Positions 10,858 through 22,459 of a DNA stretch of 64,000 nt are shown here, one piece after another. This stretch comes from Piper betle (Eukaryota > Streptophyta > Magnoliopsida > Piperales > Piperaceae), in NCBI GenBank assembly GCA_033002965.1, contig JAURVB010001841.1:1-64000 (forward strand), read 5' to 3'. How positions within the stretch are numbered: position 1 is the stretch's first letter; every line of letters starts with the position of its first letter. The notes beneath the pieces are model-generated. The model searched no databases, was not told the DNA's origin, and worked only from the letters and a program-made list of their open reading frames with translations. A program made the position numbers and the translations under genes.

Positions 10858-13800
10858 ATGGCACCGAAGGAGCACGCCAATTGGTCCCCGTACGACAACA
10901 ATGGCGGGTACAGCTACCTTCAAACCTTCTTATTCTTTGCTCTTGATCGGTATCTAGGGTTTCGTTGGTTGTTTGGTGTTTATTCATTCGTTCACTCACT
11001 CGCCACTCGGTTTCTGATTCTCAGGACCTGCGTCGCCATCGCCGGCTCGGATTACTGCGTGGTTGCCGCCGATACAAGAATGTCCACCGGTTACAGCATC
11101 CTCACCCGCGATTATTCCAAAATCTCCCAACTGTTTAGTTCTCATCTCTCTCTCTTTTCCCTAATTTTTGTATTTTATTTTATTTTTATAATTTCATATA
11201 TTTTAGATGTGGTGGTATGATTTGGATTGCAGACATTTTTTTACCTTTGGAACAGTTTTTATGCAATATAATGCTAAATTGTTGTATTCAATTTGTGAAC
11301 ACTTGTGTCCTACTTTTTTTGTTGTAAACAACAATTTCAGGGTGTGATGATGCATGGTGCTCTAAATTATCATAACAGATTCGCGAAAATGATGCATTGT
11401 GCTCTAACTTTTCATAACAGATTTGCGAAATTTTTTTTGCTTGGAGTGTGTTTGGTTAGCATAAAAGAAATGGAAAACATATCAACTTTGCTTGGTTATT
11501 ACTTTCAAGTAATTAGTCATGATGGAAATTTGAGGAGTTGGTTATGACTTGGCTTGTAGGCATATACTTCCTTGATGCCTTTGCAACATTCTTTATACAA
11601 TACAATGCTGAACTGTTTTGTTCTGTAAATTACCATAACAAATTCGCGAAAAATTAATTTACTTTTGGGATTTTTAGAATTTAATTAGGGTGATGATGAT
11701 CTATTTTCCCTCCTTTTCTAGATAGCTGAGGTTGATCACAGTTTGTGTCATGGATTATTCTGTTGAATTGGCCTAATGTTAGTAAAGAGTTCTGCTGTGG
11801 TCGCTAGTTAAATCTAACTTGCAGTGTATGATTTATGTTGCAGTGCTGAGAAATCTGTTATGGCGTCATCAGGGTTCCAGGCGGATGTCAAAGCCTTACA
11901 AAAGAATTTGGCTGCTAAGCACCTTGTGAGAAATTTCTGACTTTCGCCTCAATTGTGTTATGATATCTTGTCTTTCAACATAATCGTTTAGTCCTTCCTC
12001 TTTTATTTGTAGTTTAAACCATCTAGTAATTTAGATAGGGTCCATGTTTCAATACCCAACTCTATATATAACAACTACCATTTGTGGTGTATGCAATTTT
12101 TATACTTCTGATTGACACAATTCCATGCCACGAGCTGGGATAAGGTGGCTATAACGTATTTTTAACAGGTTTTTTGGTCATTCTTTTGACACACACGTTT
12201 GAGGAAGAACAACATTAGAACTAATGGTAGACTAACTAAACTCTCCTTCCATGTGTCAATATGTGTGTGTATTTCCTTCAAAAGTGTAGATTTTAAGAAA
12301 AACTTTTGTGTTTTTTAATTAACAATATTGTAAACTAGTTAGGAACCCGCCATGGGCGGGGCATGCTTTTAAATTCGTATTAATGTCAGATCAGATTTAG
12401 AAATGAATAAATTTTATTTAATAACTTGACACTAATTTGAGTTCATCTATTATTTTTTAATAAAAAAAGATTTAAAAGTTAAAGATGTTAAATATTTGGA
12501 ATATAACGTAGTATCTGAAATTAATAAACAAATAACTTGACACTAGTTTGAGTTCATCTATTATCTCCATACAAAGTCCATTGCTTTAGCAACCAAGCTG
12601 GTGGGCACGACTTCTTCCTTTGCCAATTCTCTCATTTGAGATTCAGTAAGAAGGAATATGTACGAATTATATAATTTAGTTACACTCTCGCATGAACAGT
12701 GTTAAGAGATGAATATTGATCAAAATGTACCTCTTTCACATATTTCTATGGTACCTCTATCAAATAATTCTCATAATGAATTTGAAATTAATGTCTCCAT
12801 ATACTCAACGAAACTTGATGGTTGTTGATTGGCATCCAAACAATGATGATTTGATGTGCACTGGCTTTTGCCATATTAAAATTATAGTTAGCACTCTAAT
12901 ATTTTACACACTGCAACAAACAAAACCAAACCCGACAACAGCATAATATGGTTCAAGATAAAAAATGTCCTAATATTAAGATTAGTTATGCTTAAATATA
13001 ACATTGATAAAATAAAAAGGAAATGTGCACTACAATCTTATTCCAAACACTACCTTCCTAAGGGTTATTACCTGTCTGAACCAATCATTTGTCCTAAAGA
13101 GGAGTTTTGTAGGATAATAAATATACCCAATTTAAGGTTGGCAGCAGATATGAGAAAGATAGTGGAGAAGGGGAAATGGCAATGTCAAAGGGAAGAGGGA
13201 GATGACAGTGTGGAACAACAAGAAGACGTCTTGTAGAGAAAGGGTGTGGTTTATGGACAGTTTGGAAAGCTTGAATTTATCATTAAAATTAGGTTTATCT
13301 TTTAACTGTATTTTTTCTCGTTTAGGTTTTATTCTTGATTAAGTCGTAAGCCCAAAATTAATCACATGCAGAGAAGACCGAGATGCAATGACAGCGAAGA
13401 AAACAGTCCTGCTTTAGATAATAGTAGATGCATTCAAGCAGTGGGAGCTGAAACTTCTTTTCTTTTATTTGTAATGATTGTGGCAATACATATTGTCTGC
13501 AGGCTTGTGAACAGATACTTGGATCATTTTTTTTATGTTCAATTGATTTTCTTTTCATCTTTCAAATGTTTCCTGATTTTGCTCTTAGTGAATGATATAG
13601 CTCACTTCATTGTTCAATAAGTAATGCTGGCATCATTAGAAACCTTTGCTGAGGTTGTCTTTTGATAAGGATTTAGTCATGATGATGTTGCTGGCTGCAG
13701 ATTTAATGTCAAAATTTGTTGTCAATAGTTTTTGGGAATTGTATGCAACATAGGCGTGATTATGTGTCCTATATGCCTAAAGGAATAGTAACTCATTCGA

Positions 13801-15089
13801 GGAAGTGTTCCCGCCAGTTTCTACAAGTGGGTTCATTCCATTTATATTCTAAAATGGAAGCAATTTAAGAGCAGTGGCTGTCCCCTGTTAAGTTAAATTT
13901 AACCAGGTTGTTAGGCGTTTCGTTCTTTTCCTGTGTAATTTTTTTCCCACACTATGTCATCCGTACATCTAAAAAAAATAATTGTGTTGGCTTTCCATTT
14001 ATAGTGTTGCTGCCAATTGTGATTGATCAAGCTATTGCATTTGTTTCTTGGGCAAAAATCATGTGTTGTGCCGAGTGAAAGGAAAGACCAAGCATGCTGA
14101 AATTTATTTTTCTCGTTTTTTTTTGAGGCAACCCTTTAGGTTGCATGCAGTTAGGGAATGTCTTCTTATTCTGATTATTGTACTGATCTTTTCTTTTGTT
14201 TATATTTTTATGGTGGTTTAGATTTACCAGCATCAGCATAATAAGCAGATGAGTTGTCCGGCAATGGCACAGCTTCTTTCCAATACTCTTTATTATAAAA
14301 GATTTTTCCCATACTATGCTTTTAATGTCTTAGGTGGTCTGGACAATGAAGGTAATTCTCATACACGCCTATGAATATTTACAAGCTATTTTCTTTTTAA
14401 CATGGATTTTCTATTAAATTTTCATTCAGGTAAGGGCTGTGTTTTCACTTATGACGCGGTCGGTTCATATGAACGAGTTGGGTACAGCGCTCAAGGTTCT
14501 GGATCTACTCTTATCATGCCTGTTTTGGATAACCAACTGAAATCTCCAAGCCCTCTTTTACTGCCTACTAAGGTTCAAAAGAGCTTCATTCACTTTTTGT
14601 TTTCCTTGTTTTAGTTCTTTAGTTGAGTGTGAATCTGCTGCTATGTGGACAGGATGCTGTTACTCCACTTTTGGAATCCCAGGCAGTTGACTTGGTGAAG
14701 GATGTTTTTGCATCAGCAGCTGAAAGGGACATTTACACTGTGAGTTTCCTTTGTTACAGTTGCTAATAATCCATAGAATAAGTAAGCCAAACAACCTAAG
14801 CTGTCCATTAGTTTGATTTATTACTTCTGAGGACTGACATCGTGGGAATTACACCAGATGTGTGAGGGAAATTTGTGTGAATTTTATAGCTGATGTTCAT
14901 GATGCAGTGAAAGTGCTTGGTTTTGCATGAACCTAGGTCAATGGAAGCATATTGATTTTTGTTGTTGGTTAATTTATGTATCCTGATTGTTTTAGTTTTT
15001 TGTTGTTATTACAGGGTGATGGAGTAGAAATAGTGGTCATCAATGTCAAGGGAATTGCTCGGGAGGTTATGGAACTAAGGAAAGACTGA
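10858..15089 (+). CDS. PBF1: 20S proteasome subunit beta type-1
   Basis: PBF1 is a non-catalytic beta subunit of the 20S proteasome core, which degrades ubiquitinated proteins in cytosol and nucleus. The exons are 10858-10907, 11025-11132, 11844-11925, 14222-14351, 14430-14572, 14653-14739 and 15015-15089. They sum to 675 bases (224 aa plus TGA), every junction is GT-AG and the frame is continuous. The start reads [19 protein letters not shown], matching the family start. Further on come [75 protein letters not shown] and DIYTGD, ending MELRKD. The length agrees with the plant family (about 223 aa). The leader is purine- and CGT-rich. Intron 3 (2.3 kb) probably holds a Helitron. I see no defect; this is the best-supported gene in the window. 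Confidence 0.97.
12335..13428 (-). mobile_element. Probable non-autonomous Helitron in PBF1 intron 3
   Basis: Read on the minus strand, the element ends with the hairpin CCCGCC-CAT-GGCGGG (12,346-12,360), then TTCCTAA, then CTAG (12,338-12,335), followed by T. This is the canonical Helitron 3' terminus. A matching 5' start, TCTACTATTATCTAAAGC, lies at 13,428 and is preceded by A. That gives insertion between A and T, as Helitrons do, and a length of about 1.1 kb. There are no terminal inverted repeats and no coding capacity. Internally, a block with TTGACACTA.TTTGAGTTCATC occurs twice (about 12,426 and 12,536). The 3' end is strong; the 5' end is an inference. Confidence 0.65.
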
Positions 15090-16785
15090 TATACCATATT
15101 TGGTTGTTACAAAAACATGAAAAAAGTGACAGGAGCCAGCTTTCTACCTATATAGTGCTTGCAACTCATTGTTAATGCACCAATGTTTGGATAGTTGCTG
15201 GCTACGTTATTATGTTTTAATTTGCATAAATTCTTCTCTAGGGCATAAAGTGAATGACTGATTGTTTTATCTGTTTGGCTGAGATGCTCAGTGGAATCTT
15301 GTTTAAACAATCTCTGGAGCCAGCTATTGGTAATGACAGTAAAAAAGTCAGATTAAAAACCATAGAAAGAAAAAAGACGTTTCTTTTAGCTACCATCCCT
15401 AAAATCGATACAGATATATTACGCATTAGTTGTGAATGCTTGCCTTCTCCATCGGCTAATGAGACAGAGCATATTTTTAAGCTCGTTCGACGGTGGACGA
15501 GATCATCTTCTTTTCATCGTATTAGACATAACAATACCCACATAAGGGACACATTTTTTGGTGACAAACAATTGAAAGCATAATGGTTGGTCACCAAAAC
15601 TTCATCCACATGTGGAGGACAGCCAATTCTTCTACTTTTTCTTTTTATGGGTTCTGAGTCATCAGAGTATTTTTAAGTACCAGACACCCAGCTAGATCAA
15701 GCTTACTAGAGCTTTAGAGTGCATGTCCATTCCTCACATCTAATCCTCTTATCCGCCGTCCGACTTCAATTAGAAAGAGTGAGGCCAGCTCGGTTGCCGG
15801 GTCGAGGAATTCTAACGTTATAAGCTGTGACTAGCGAATGGGTAAAAATCTCCACTCTATTCAAAGCTAAAATATTATATATATTTGAACTAATACTATT
15901 TCATCTTCCTTCAAATTAATTTCATCTTACCCTGACTGGATGATTCCTCATTGTTCAAGCGGTAGAATGAGGTTTTTAATAAAAAAATGCAACCTTTTCA
16001 ATAGAGTGAGACTTTGTGCAAGATAACTGTGACCAAGCGGTAGAATGATGTTCTGATGAAGCTTTAACATGTTGCAATTCAAGATAAGAAAAATATGATC
16101 AACATCCAACAACAAACACTTAAGATCCTAGCCTAGTAACCACTAAAAGAATAAACAACTTCTGATCATATATTAAAATTTATCCAAAAATATGATTTTG
16201 TCAACAAATTGAGTAGGAAAATCTCATTTATGATGCTTTCCATCTTCACCAGTTTTCTTTCACCTTTTTTTTTATCTCAAAGACACCATTAGAGCTCTTC
16301 ACTGTAAGAGAAGAAGTATAACTATGAGATATAAACAGTTAAAAAAAGCTACAATTTGAAGTTTCACCTACTAATTAGGAATGTAGAACCTCTAGCAAAA
16401 TGGCATTTAATAAGCCGATCTGCTTAATTTGATTATCGGTTTTCACACTCAATTATATAAACTTCTATAAATGACAAATAATTGAATAGGTAAATACTTA
16501 GACTGTGACATGCAAAAACTATACAAATTCATTTTCTTAAAAGATGCAAATAACCATTTTCCTTAAAAATGCAGAAGCCTGACCTATTAACATAGAATTA
16601 GCAGTAAAAGAAAGCAATCTGCATAGAAATATGAACATTTATTTTCTAAAATAATTGTTTAAAGAACTGCATACACTTGACATATGCCATTCAAACAACT
16701 ACAACATATAATATTATGAAGAGTAATTTTTCTCCATAAATAGCCAAAAAGAAAAGGATATTCAATTAAAGATTGAAGAAAAAAG
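15090..16785. other. PBF1 3' flank and intergenic DNA
   Basis: It starts with the PBF1 3' untranslated region. Beyond that I see AT-rich DNA with short unsupported frames and no conserved peptide, RNA gene or clear element end. Confidence 0.6.
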
Positions 16786-16789
16786 GGGC

Positions 16790-17330
16790 GATCAGAACCT
16801 GTCGGGATTCATGTGTAACATCACAATATCAGTGGATTGACAGACATGAACATAATCATCACCTCGCCCCCATTCAACTCTCTTAATCCATCTACAACTA
16901 AGTACATATACAAAAAGTTAAAATCAAACTCAATCAACCAATAAACCGATTATTACAAACAAACATGCTCAGAACTTCTTAGAGGGATGTGTTGAACCGT
17001 CAGGATGAAGCTCCAAAGGAACCCCATCATCCGGAACACGAAAGCCTTCATCATTGCCAAAAATAAAACAGATAAAAAATCCAATGAAAAGACATGCAGA
17101 GATGGAAATTTGTATCTACGGGGTTGAAATCGGGGAGACGACGTTTGCAGTTTGTGAGGATAGAGTGAAAGATTGCAGCTTTGGGGGGAGAAAGGAAGAA
17201 ATTTATAGATGGGTGAAGAACGGGGAAGCAGGAAACCCTAATTTGGAGAAGGTGGGCTTTTTTTCCACGTTCATCATGGGCCTGCAAGATTGTAGGTTTA
17301 TTAATTATTATTTAATTAATGGATAAAGGT
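16790..17330 (-). other. Unrecognised exon pair, minus strand
   Basis: Two minus-strand pieces look exon-like but I cannot name the protein. The first (about 17,060-16,975) can be read as FGNDEGFRVPDDGVPLELHP followed by DGSTHPSKKF and a stop. Its 5' side (17,290-17,070) is the pyrimidine-rich kind of DNA common in leaders. The second (about 16,905-16,795) can be read as WIKRVEWGRGDDYVHVCQST and DIVMLHMNPDR. It ends at a possible donor (AG|GTTCTG). Both readings look protein-like in composition, but their order would put a stop before the second piece, so one reading must be wrong or the locus is broken. Confidence 0.3.
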
Positions 17331-17686
17331 TTTACGGCGTTTATTTGCTGTTTTAATAGTGTAATTTATTTGCTATTTTAATGGTGTTGATTGGCACCAT
17401 AATCACGCTTTCATTTTCTATTGACTTGAAATTAAAGAAATTTTCAAATTATGATCAAACAACCTTATGGTTTTATTGTTGGCATATTAGAAAAATCAAA
17501 CCTTATAACAAATTAACACTCATACTTTACATTGGTGCCAATTACATTATACGAGAGTTGATTTGAAATTCAATCAGCTTGACCAAGTTGGTGTCTACTT
17601 AAGTATGGGCATATCTTTATTTTGAACAACGCATAATTAATTAGGTCCCGATTAATGAATTTTCCAACAAGCCTAGCTTTAAAACT

Positions 17687-18180
17687 TAGGGATACAACCA
17701 ACCGAACCGAACCGAGCCAAACAGGGATACTTTTGAATTCGTATATACTTCTTTATCAAGTATTGCTTGAGCGCTCACTGAGTTCTTTGATTTATTATAA
17801 GTCCAGCAATCCCGTGCAAAATTCATAGTGTTTGAATTTGGCTTATATGCGTCTCGCTATATTTTCCAGCCTGAGTCCAATGTTTGTACTTGGCTTGTAT
17901 TCGATTTATATATAATCAAAATATCTTTCCAACACTATATAAGTTTAATGTGACTTCAATAATATTAACGAACCGTATCGAACCGAATATTTTTTCGAGT
18001 TTAAACACATCAAACATCGAATTTCGAGCTAAGCTGAGCCGAACACTCCTTAGTTCAAACTCTGTTCATTGTTCAACGAGTTATATATTTTGTGCCGAGT
18101 ATTTTTCGAGCACGAGTTTCAGCCGAATCGAGCCGAATGCATAATGCATCGCGAACCGGTTTGACTTGTTTACACCCCTA
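17687..18180. mobile_element. hAT-like MITE, 494 bp
   Basis: The ends are TAGGGATACAACCAACCGAA and, on the other strand, TAGGGGTGTAAACAAGTCAA, with GAACCGAGCC-type motifs at both sides. The immediate flanks TTAAAACT and CAAAAACC agree at 5 of 8 positions, compatible with a worn 8-bp duplication. The interior is AT-rich with CGAGT/CGAAC motifs and has no gene. The right end is shared with the end at about 10,674. Confidence 0.6.
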
Positions 18181-18744
18181 CAAAAACCTTGAATAGCCAC
18201 CCCGTATCAATTAGTAAACATATCCATCTCCACCACACCTTTGTAGGTGAACAACGTCGAACTGCCGGGGCCTTAGTTCTTCTCACCACCAAGAGATACG
18301 TTATGCACACCGGTTTTAAGTGGTAGCAATAACTAATAAAGCCTGATAAATGGCATAGAGTTGTCTGAGAATAGGTATCTGCTAATAACAGTTATATGCT
18401 GACTTAAGATGGCACCTTCCAGTAACTCGAAAACCAGGTAAATCAGGTGCACCTGTCATCATGATGCTGCTAATACAGAGCAAACTTCATTGACACATAA
18501 TAAAAATTTTCCCACTATAAAGAGTAAAAACTAGGTATTCAGGAGCGTTTGATCAAAAGACACTGTTGGAAGTGGGCATTCGTCGGTCCGTTATACATAT
18601 CGAAGCAACAGGGTACTATTTCTGGTATAAAGTTTAATGAAATAGAGAAAGAAGGAAAACATTAAAATGTTAGGGTAAGAATGGGTACCGAGGAGGGGGT
18701 CTGTAAAATAAATTCGGTGAATTAGTTACCCTTGTTGGCAGTCT

Positions 18745-19342
18745 CACTGAAAAATGCTTGCTACTCACGGAACCATCATCATGAACACGCCAAACGGTCT
18801 CTCCCAGGAGGTTGGCCACTGTCAACTGAGGGAAGTAGTTCTTCTCCTTCCCTGGAACGATGTTGATAACAATCACTTCCTGAAATAAGCCGCTTGACAA
18901 TCTCTCAATTGCAGGAGGGCTGTCGGTACATATATCATCGTATCAATAGAAAGATGAGAAATGATACTGACAAAATAGATTTTCCAGGTTAAACAAGAAC
19001 TTTCTGATTGGCACAGTACAGGCAAACTCATAACCATCCCTTCAAAACTTAATCGCGTAAAAACTGCATGTGTACAACATGCATAAACTTCCCGTGCTCC
19101 CTCTTGATGAAGTAGTTCAGCAACTTTGATAATTGTACCTAGATAACACCACAAGTACTTGAAATCGACATAGCAGGAAATACAAATTTTTACCTTAAAA
19201 TTTGAAGTGGTGTTATAAACAATCAGACATAGTCCGTTAAAACATTCAGAATGAAAGGAGATAACAACCAAAAACCAGTAAGATCACTTTGGGCATACCT
19301 GCGGTGTCAATCATATCATCCACCATAATAGCATTAAAATGC
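18745..19342 (-). pseudogene. Ribose-phosphate pyrophosphokinase (PRS4-like), 3' part
   Basis: PRS makes PRPP from ribose-5-phosphate and ATP for nucleotide, histidine and tryptophan synthesis. Three minus-strand exons remain. Exon a (about 19,342-19,299) holds the ribose-5-phosphate loop IMVDDMIDTAG. Exon b (19,138 to about 19,054) reads TIIKVAELLHQEGAREVYAC and CTHAVF. Exon c (about 18,913-18,745) reads PPAIERLSSGLFQEV, KNYFPQLTVANLLGE and VWRVHDDGSVSS. Junction a/b is a good GT-AG intron. Junction b/c would need a weak GC donor. Relative to the family, three residues are missing inside exon c (PQLTV-ANLLG). The ATP-binding N-terminal half is absent upstream, so it is a truncated pseudogene. 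Confidence 0.85.
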
Positions 19343-19742
19343 ATTATTGTAAATAGCCAATATCTTTCGACTATAAGCTCTCGGACTGAAAGTAGCCTAC
19401 GAAAATAGCACATAAGCTTATGTATATTAGCTTATCTAATAAGTTGGCTGGCCGTTACCATTTCCACATTCACATATAACTGGCCAGCTTACTGTGCCAA
19501 ACTGAAAGGAGTAGTTGAGTGAATATTTCAATTAAAAGGCATGAACGACCATAGCATGCAGTACCCAATGCACACACAAGAAACGTGTGAAAAAGTGAGA
19601 CCAAACTAGTAAATGGATTATAAGTTCGTTGGACCTGAAGATGAGAAGGGAAGGAATCTCAATCGAAATTAAAATGATAAGCAATCCATGACCATTTGGG
19701 ATTAGACGGATGATGGAGGGACGGGTGATGGATGATAATGAA

Positions 19743-20705
19743 TAGGGGGTGTCTATGGATGCGAACACTCCTTTGCCGTTTCCGTTCGCATCCGTGTTCA
19801 AGTCACAAATTATTGCGGACACCATTGTGTCGGTCTCAGTGTCCGCAAAATTTGTGTGGACACCATCTGTGTCATCTGCATTCTTGTCCTTCCGTTTCCA
19901 TGTTCACAAAATTATTACGGACACTATCTGTGTTCGTGTCTGCAAAATTTTGCGGATTCCATCCATGCTCATCCGCATCCTCGCCGTCCGCATCCGTGCC
20001 TGCAAAATTATTGTAAGCATTATATGTGTTTGTGTCTACAAAATTTTTGTAGATGCCTATACCTGTATGAGCAGACATAGACATAAATACTGATATTACA
20101 TAAACTAATATGAACCATAAAATTAACATAAATAAAAAACTTCAAGCTCAAAAATAAATAAAAGGGGATGTATTTTACATAAATATAAATTTACTAATTT
20201 GTTTTAAATGGATCTAATTTATATATTTTCCAATTTTTATATCCTAACCCCAAGATACACTCTTCTCTTTCACTACACACCTAGAATTTTTAATGCAATT
20301 GGTAAGTCAACAAAATATTCTTAATTATACAAAATATTCTTAATTATACAAAATATTTTTGTTTGAAAATATAACATAAATTTCGAGGTTAAAATAACTT
20401 TTATTTCATCCTACACCTCTATGATTTATAATAAATGTTGTAGGCATCTACAATTTAGTCAATCACATTATTCAAAATATTAATCATCTTTTAATCTATA
20501 TAAATCAAATGAACGTTATTCATACCTTAGAAAATAATATTAGACAAGAAGAAACTATTTTAATTTTGGCTTTGACAAGTTGTAGAGCTTGTCCGTGTAT
20601 GGACCCTATTTTAATGTCCCCAAAGCATTTGCGGATTGTCCGTAATTTATATACGGATCGCGGATGCAAACAGATGCAGGCGTTAGTGGCTTTTGGTCAC
20701 CCCTA
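19743..20705. mobile_element. hAT-like element with GCGGAC repeats, 963 bp
   Basis: The element begins TAGGGGGTGTC and ends GGTCACCCCTA. The flanks are ATAATGAA (19,735-19,742) and ATAATGAT (20,706-20,713), an 8-bp duplication with one mismatch. The left third is filled with variants of 'gtgtccgcaaaatt.tgcggacac' and 'catccgcat', and GGATTGTCCG recurs near the right end. Open frames over this zone are by-products of the repeats. No transposase. It lies 0.4 kb from the PRS remnant and 54 bp from the next hAT element. Confidence 0.75.
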
Positions 20706-20767
20706 ATAATGATGATCTGAGTGACGGTTGAAATGATAAATCAAGTGCAATATGGGTTACAATGGAT

Positions 20768-22451
20768 CATGGTTGCACAAATTAGAATCAGAATCGGAAT
20801 CGGCCATTGATAGAGTTGGAATCGAAATCGGAATCGGTATAAATTGCGACAGGAATCGGGTTCAGCTGAATCGACCTGAATTGGTCCAAATTGGTCATAT
20901 ACAAAAATTTGACAACTCATAACATAAATACCTAAAATACATAATTATATAATTTTTTAACATAAATACACAAATTTATAATTTAATACAAGTACAAAGA
21001 GTATCACAATTTATCATCACCATACTTCAATATCATGAAGTATAATATTTGATATACTAACAATTTGCACAATCTCATTTGGAAAAGCAGGCAAATTTGC
21101 ACGCACCAACAATTTGCACAACACGACAATTTACACAGCATATAATTTGCACAACACAATAATTTGCACAACACATAATCAATCTTCCTCTGTGACAATT
21201 TGCACAGCTCAAGCAATTTGGACGCATGAACAAAATGAAAAAATTCGCACAACTCAAGCAATTTGGACGCATGACCAAAAATTGTAGTTGTGCAAATTCT
21301 GCACAGCTCAAGCCATATTTGCATAGCACAACCAAATTTTGCACAAGCATCAACACAATTCTTTGCATAGAAAAATTTGACATACCGAATTTGCACACCA
21401 CATAGAAATTTATGAAAAATTTGACATACAAATTTGCATAGCACATACCAATTCAGCACGGCACATAACATCAAATTTGGCATACGAATTCTGATCATAA
21501 ATCCCAAATTAGCAATGAAAAAATTGCAAAGCACCGCCAACAATTTGCACATCCCGTTAGAGCTGAGGTGCACTCGCTCCATCTTTGTGAAGCATAGCCA
21601 TCAACTTGCAACATTCAATTCCAACAAAAAATCCAACCTCATACTGAATTGGCCGGAGGTCGGATGGCCCGGTCGGCGGCGAAGTCTCATTTCCACATGA
21701 CGATGCTGGCTGGTCAGTAGTCGAGGTCGGATGCCCCGGTGGCGAGCTGAAGTCGGAGTCAAGGTCGGCGCCCGTTCGTCAGTAGCCGAGGCCTAGTGTG
21801 CGAGGTCGGATGCCCCGGTCGAAGTCCGAGGTCAGAGTCGAGGCAGCACGGCGGAGGGGGAACGCGGAGGCAGCAGGGCGGAAGCGAGCCCGAGCTTCCA
21901 CAGTCGATGCTCGGCTCGGTCAGAGCTCGAGTGTTGGAGTCGAGGTCAGAGCCCGGCCGGAGCTCGAGGTCGGAGCCGAGGAAGCATGGCAGAGGGCGAG
22001 AACGCAGATCGGCGGAGGGCGGAAACGAGTTCTGGTGCCTACAGTGATGTCGGCGGCCCGGAGCGGAGGTCGGAAGCGGAGGTCAGAGCCTGGCTCGGAG
22101 CCGAGGTTCGGTGTCGTAGGCAGCACGACGGAGGGCGTGGCGGTGTGGCGGCTGAGGGCGGAAAGCGGCGGCGAGGGGGAAAACGCGGCGGCGGAGTGGG
22201 GGGGGGTAAGTTTTAGGTTTTTAAAATCAAAATTCCAATTTTACCAATGCTTAAGTAATTTAATAAATATCATACCTAGGGTATTTTAGTCATTTACCCT
22301 AAAAACCGATTCTTCCTGATTTACCCTGATTCCAAATCGGATTTAACTCCTTCGGAATCGGGGTAAATCGGCCGAGTTAGTCGCCGATATTCGGGGCCGA
22401 CCGATTCGACCCCAAAATCGGATCGGTAAGCTGCCACTCCGTGCAATAGTG
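20768..22451. mobile_element. hAT-like element, 1,684 bp, relative of 5,749-6,672
   Basis: It begins CATGGTTGCAC, ends GTGCAATAGTG, and is flanked by a perfect 8-bp duplication, CAATGGAT (20,760-20,767 and 22,452-22,459). Its right part, reverse-complemented, matches the left part of the 924-bp element, including 'accctaggtat', 'attaaatta.ttaagcat' and 'aaaacctaaa' blocks and the CGGCCGATT subterminal motifs. Its left part matches the other end (TTTGACAA / TTGTCAAA near GGTCATATA). The GC-rich core (21,640-22,215) opens shadow frames without domains. Compared with the short copy it carries an extra 0.6 kb array of TTTGCACA motifs. Confidence 0.85.
21060..21560. repeat. Irregular AATTTGCACA motif array
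   Basis: The motif AATTTGCACA or a close variant (caatttgcacaaca, gacaatttacacag, aaattctgcacagctcaag, caatttggacgcatga) recurs some twenty times with irregular spacing. It lies inside the 1,684-bp hAT-like element, on its left side. The motif resembles part of the element's own terminus (GGTTGCACAAATT). Open minus-strand frames across it give Cys/Leu/Ala repeats and are not genes. Confidence 0.8.
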
Positions 22452-22459
22452 CAATGGAT

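Noticed and set aside
21004..21582. 192-aa minus-strand frame rich in Cys and Leu
   Set aside because: It is the translation of the AATTTGCACA motif array; the apparent CANC/LCKL repeats are the DNA motif in different frames.
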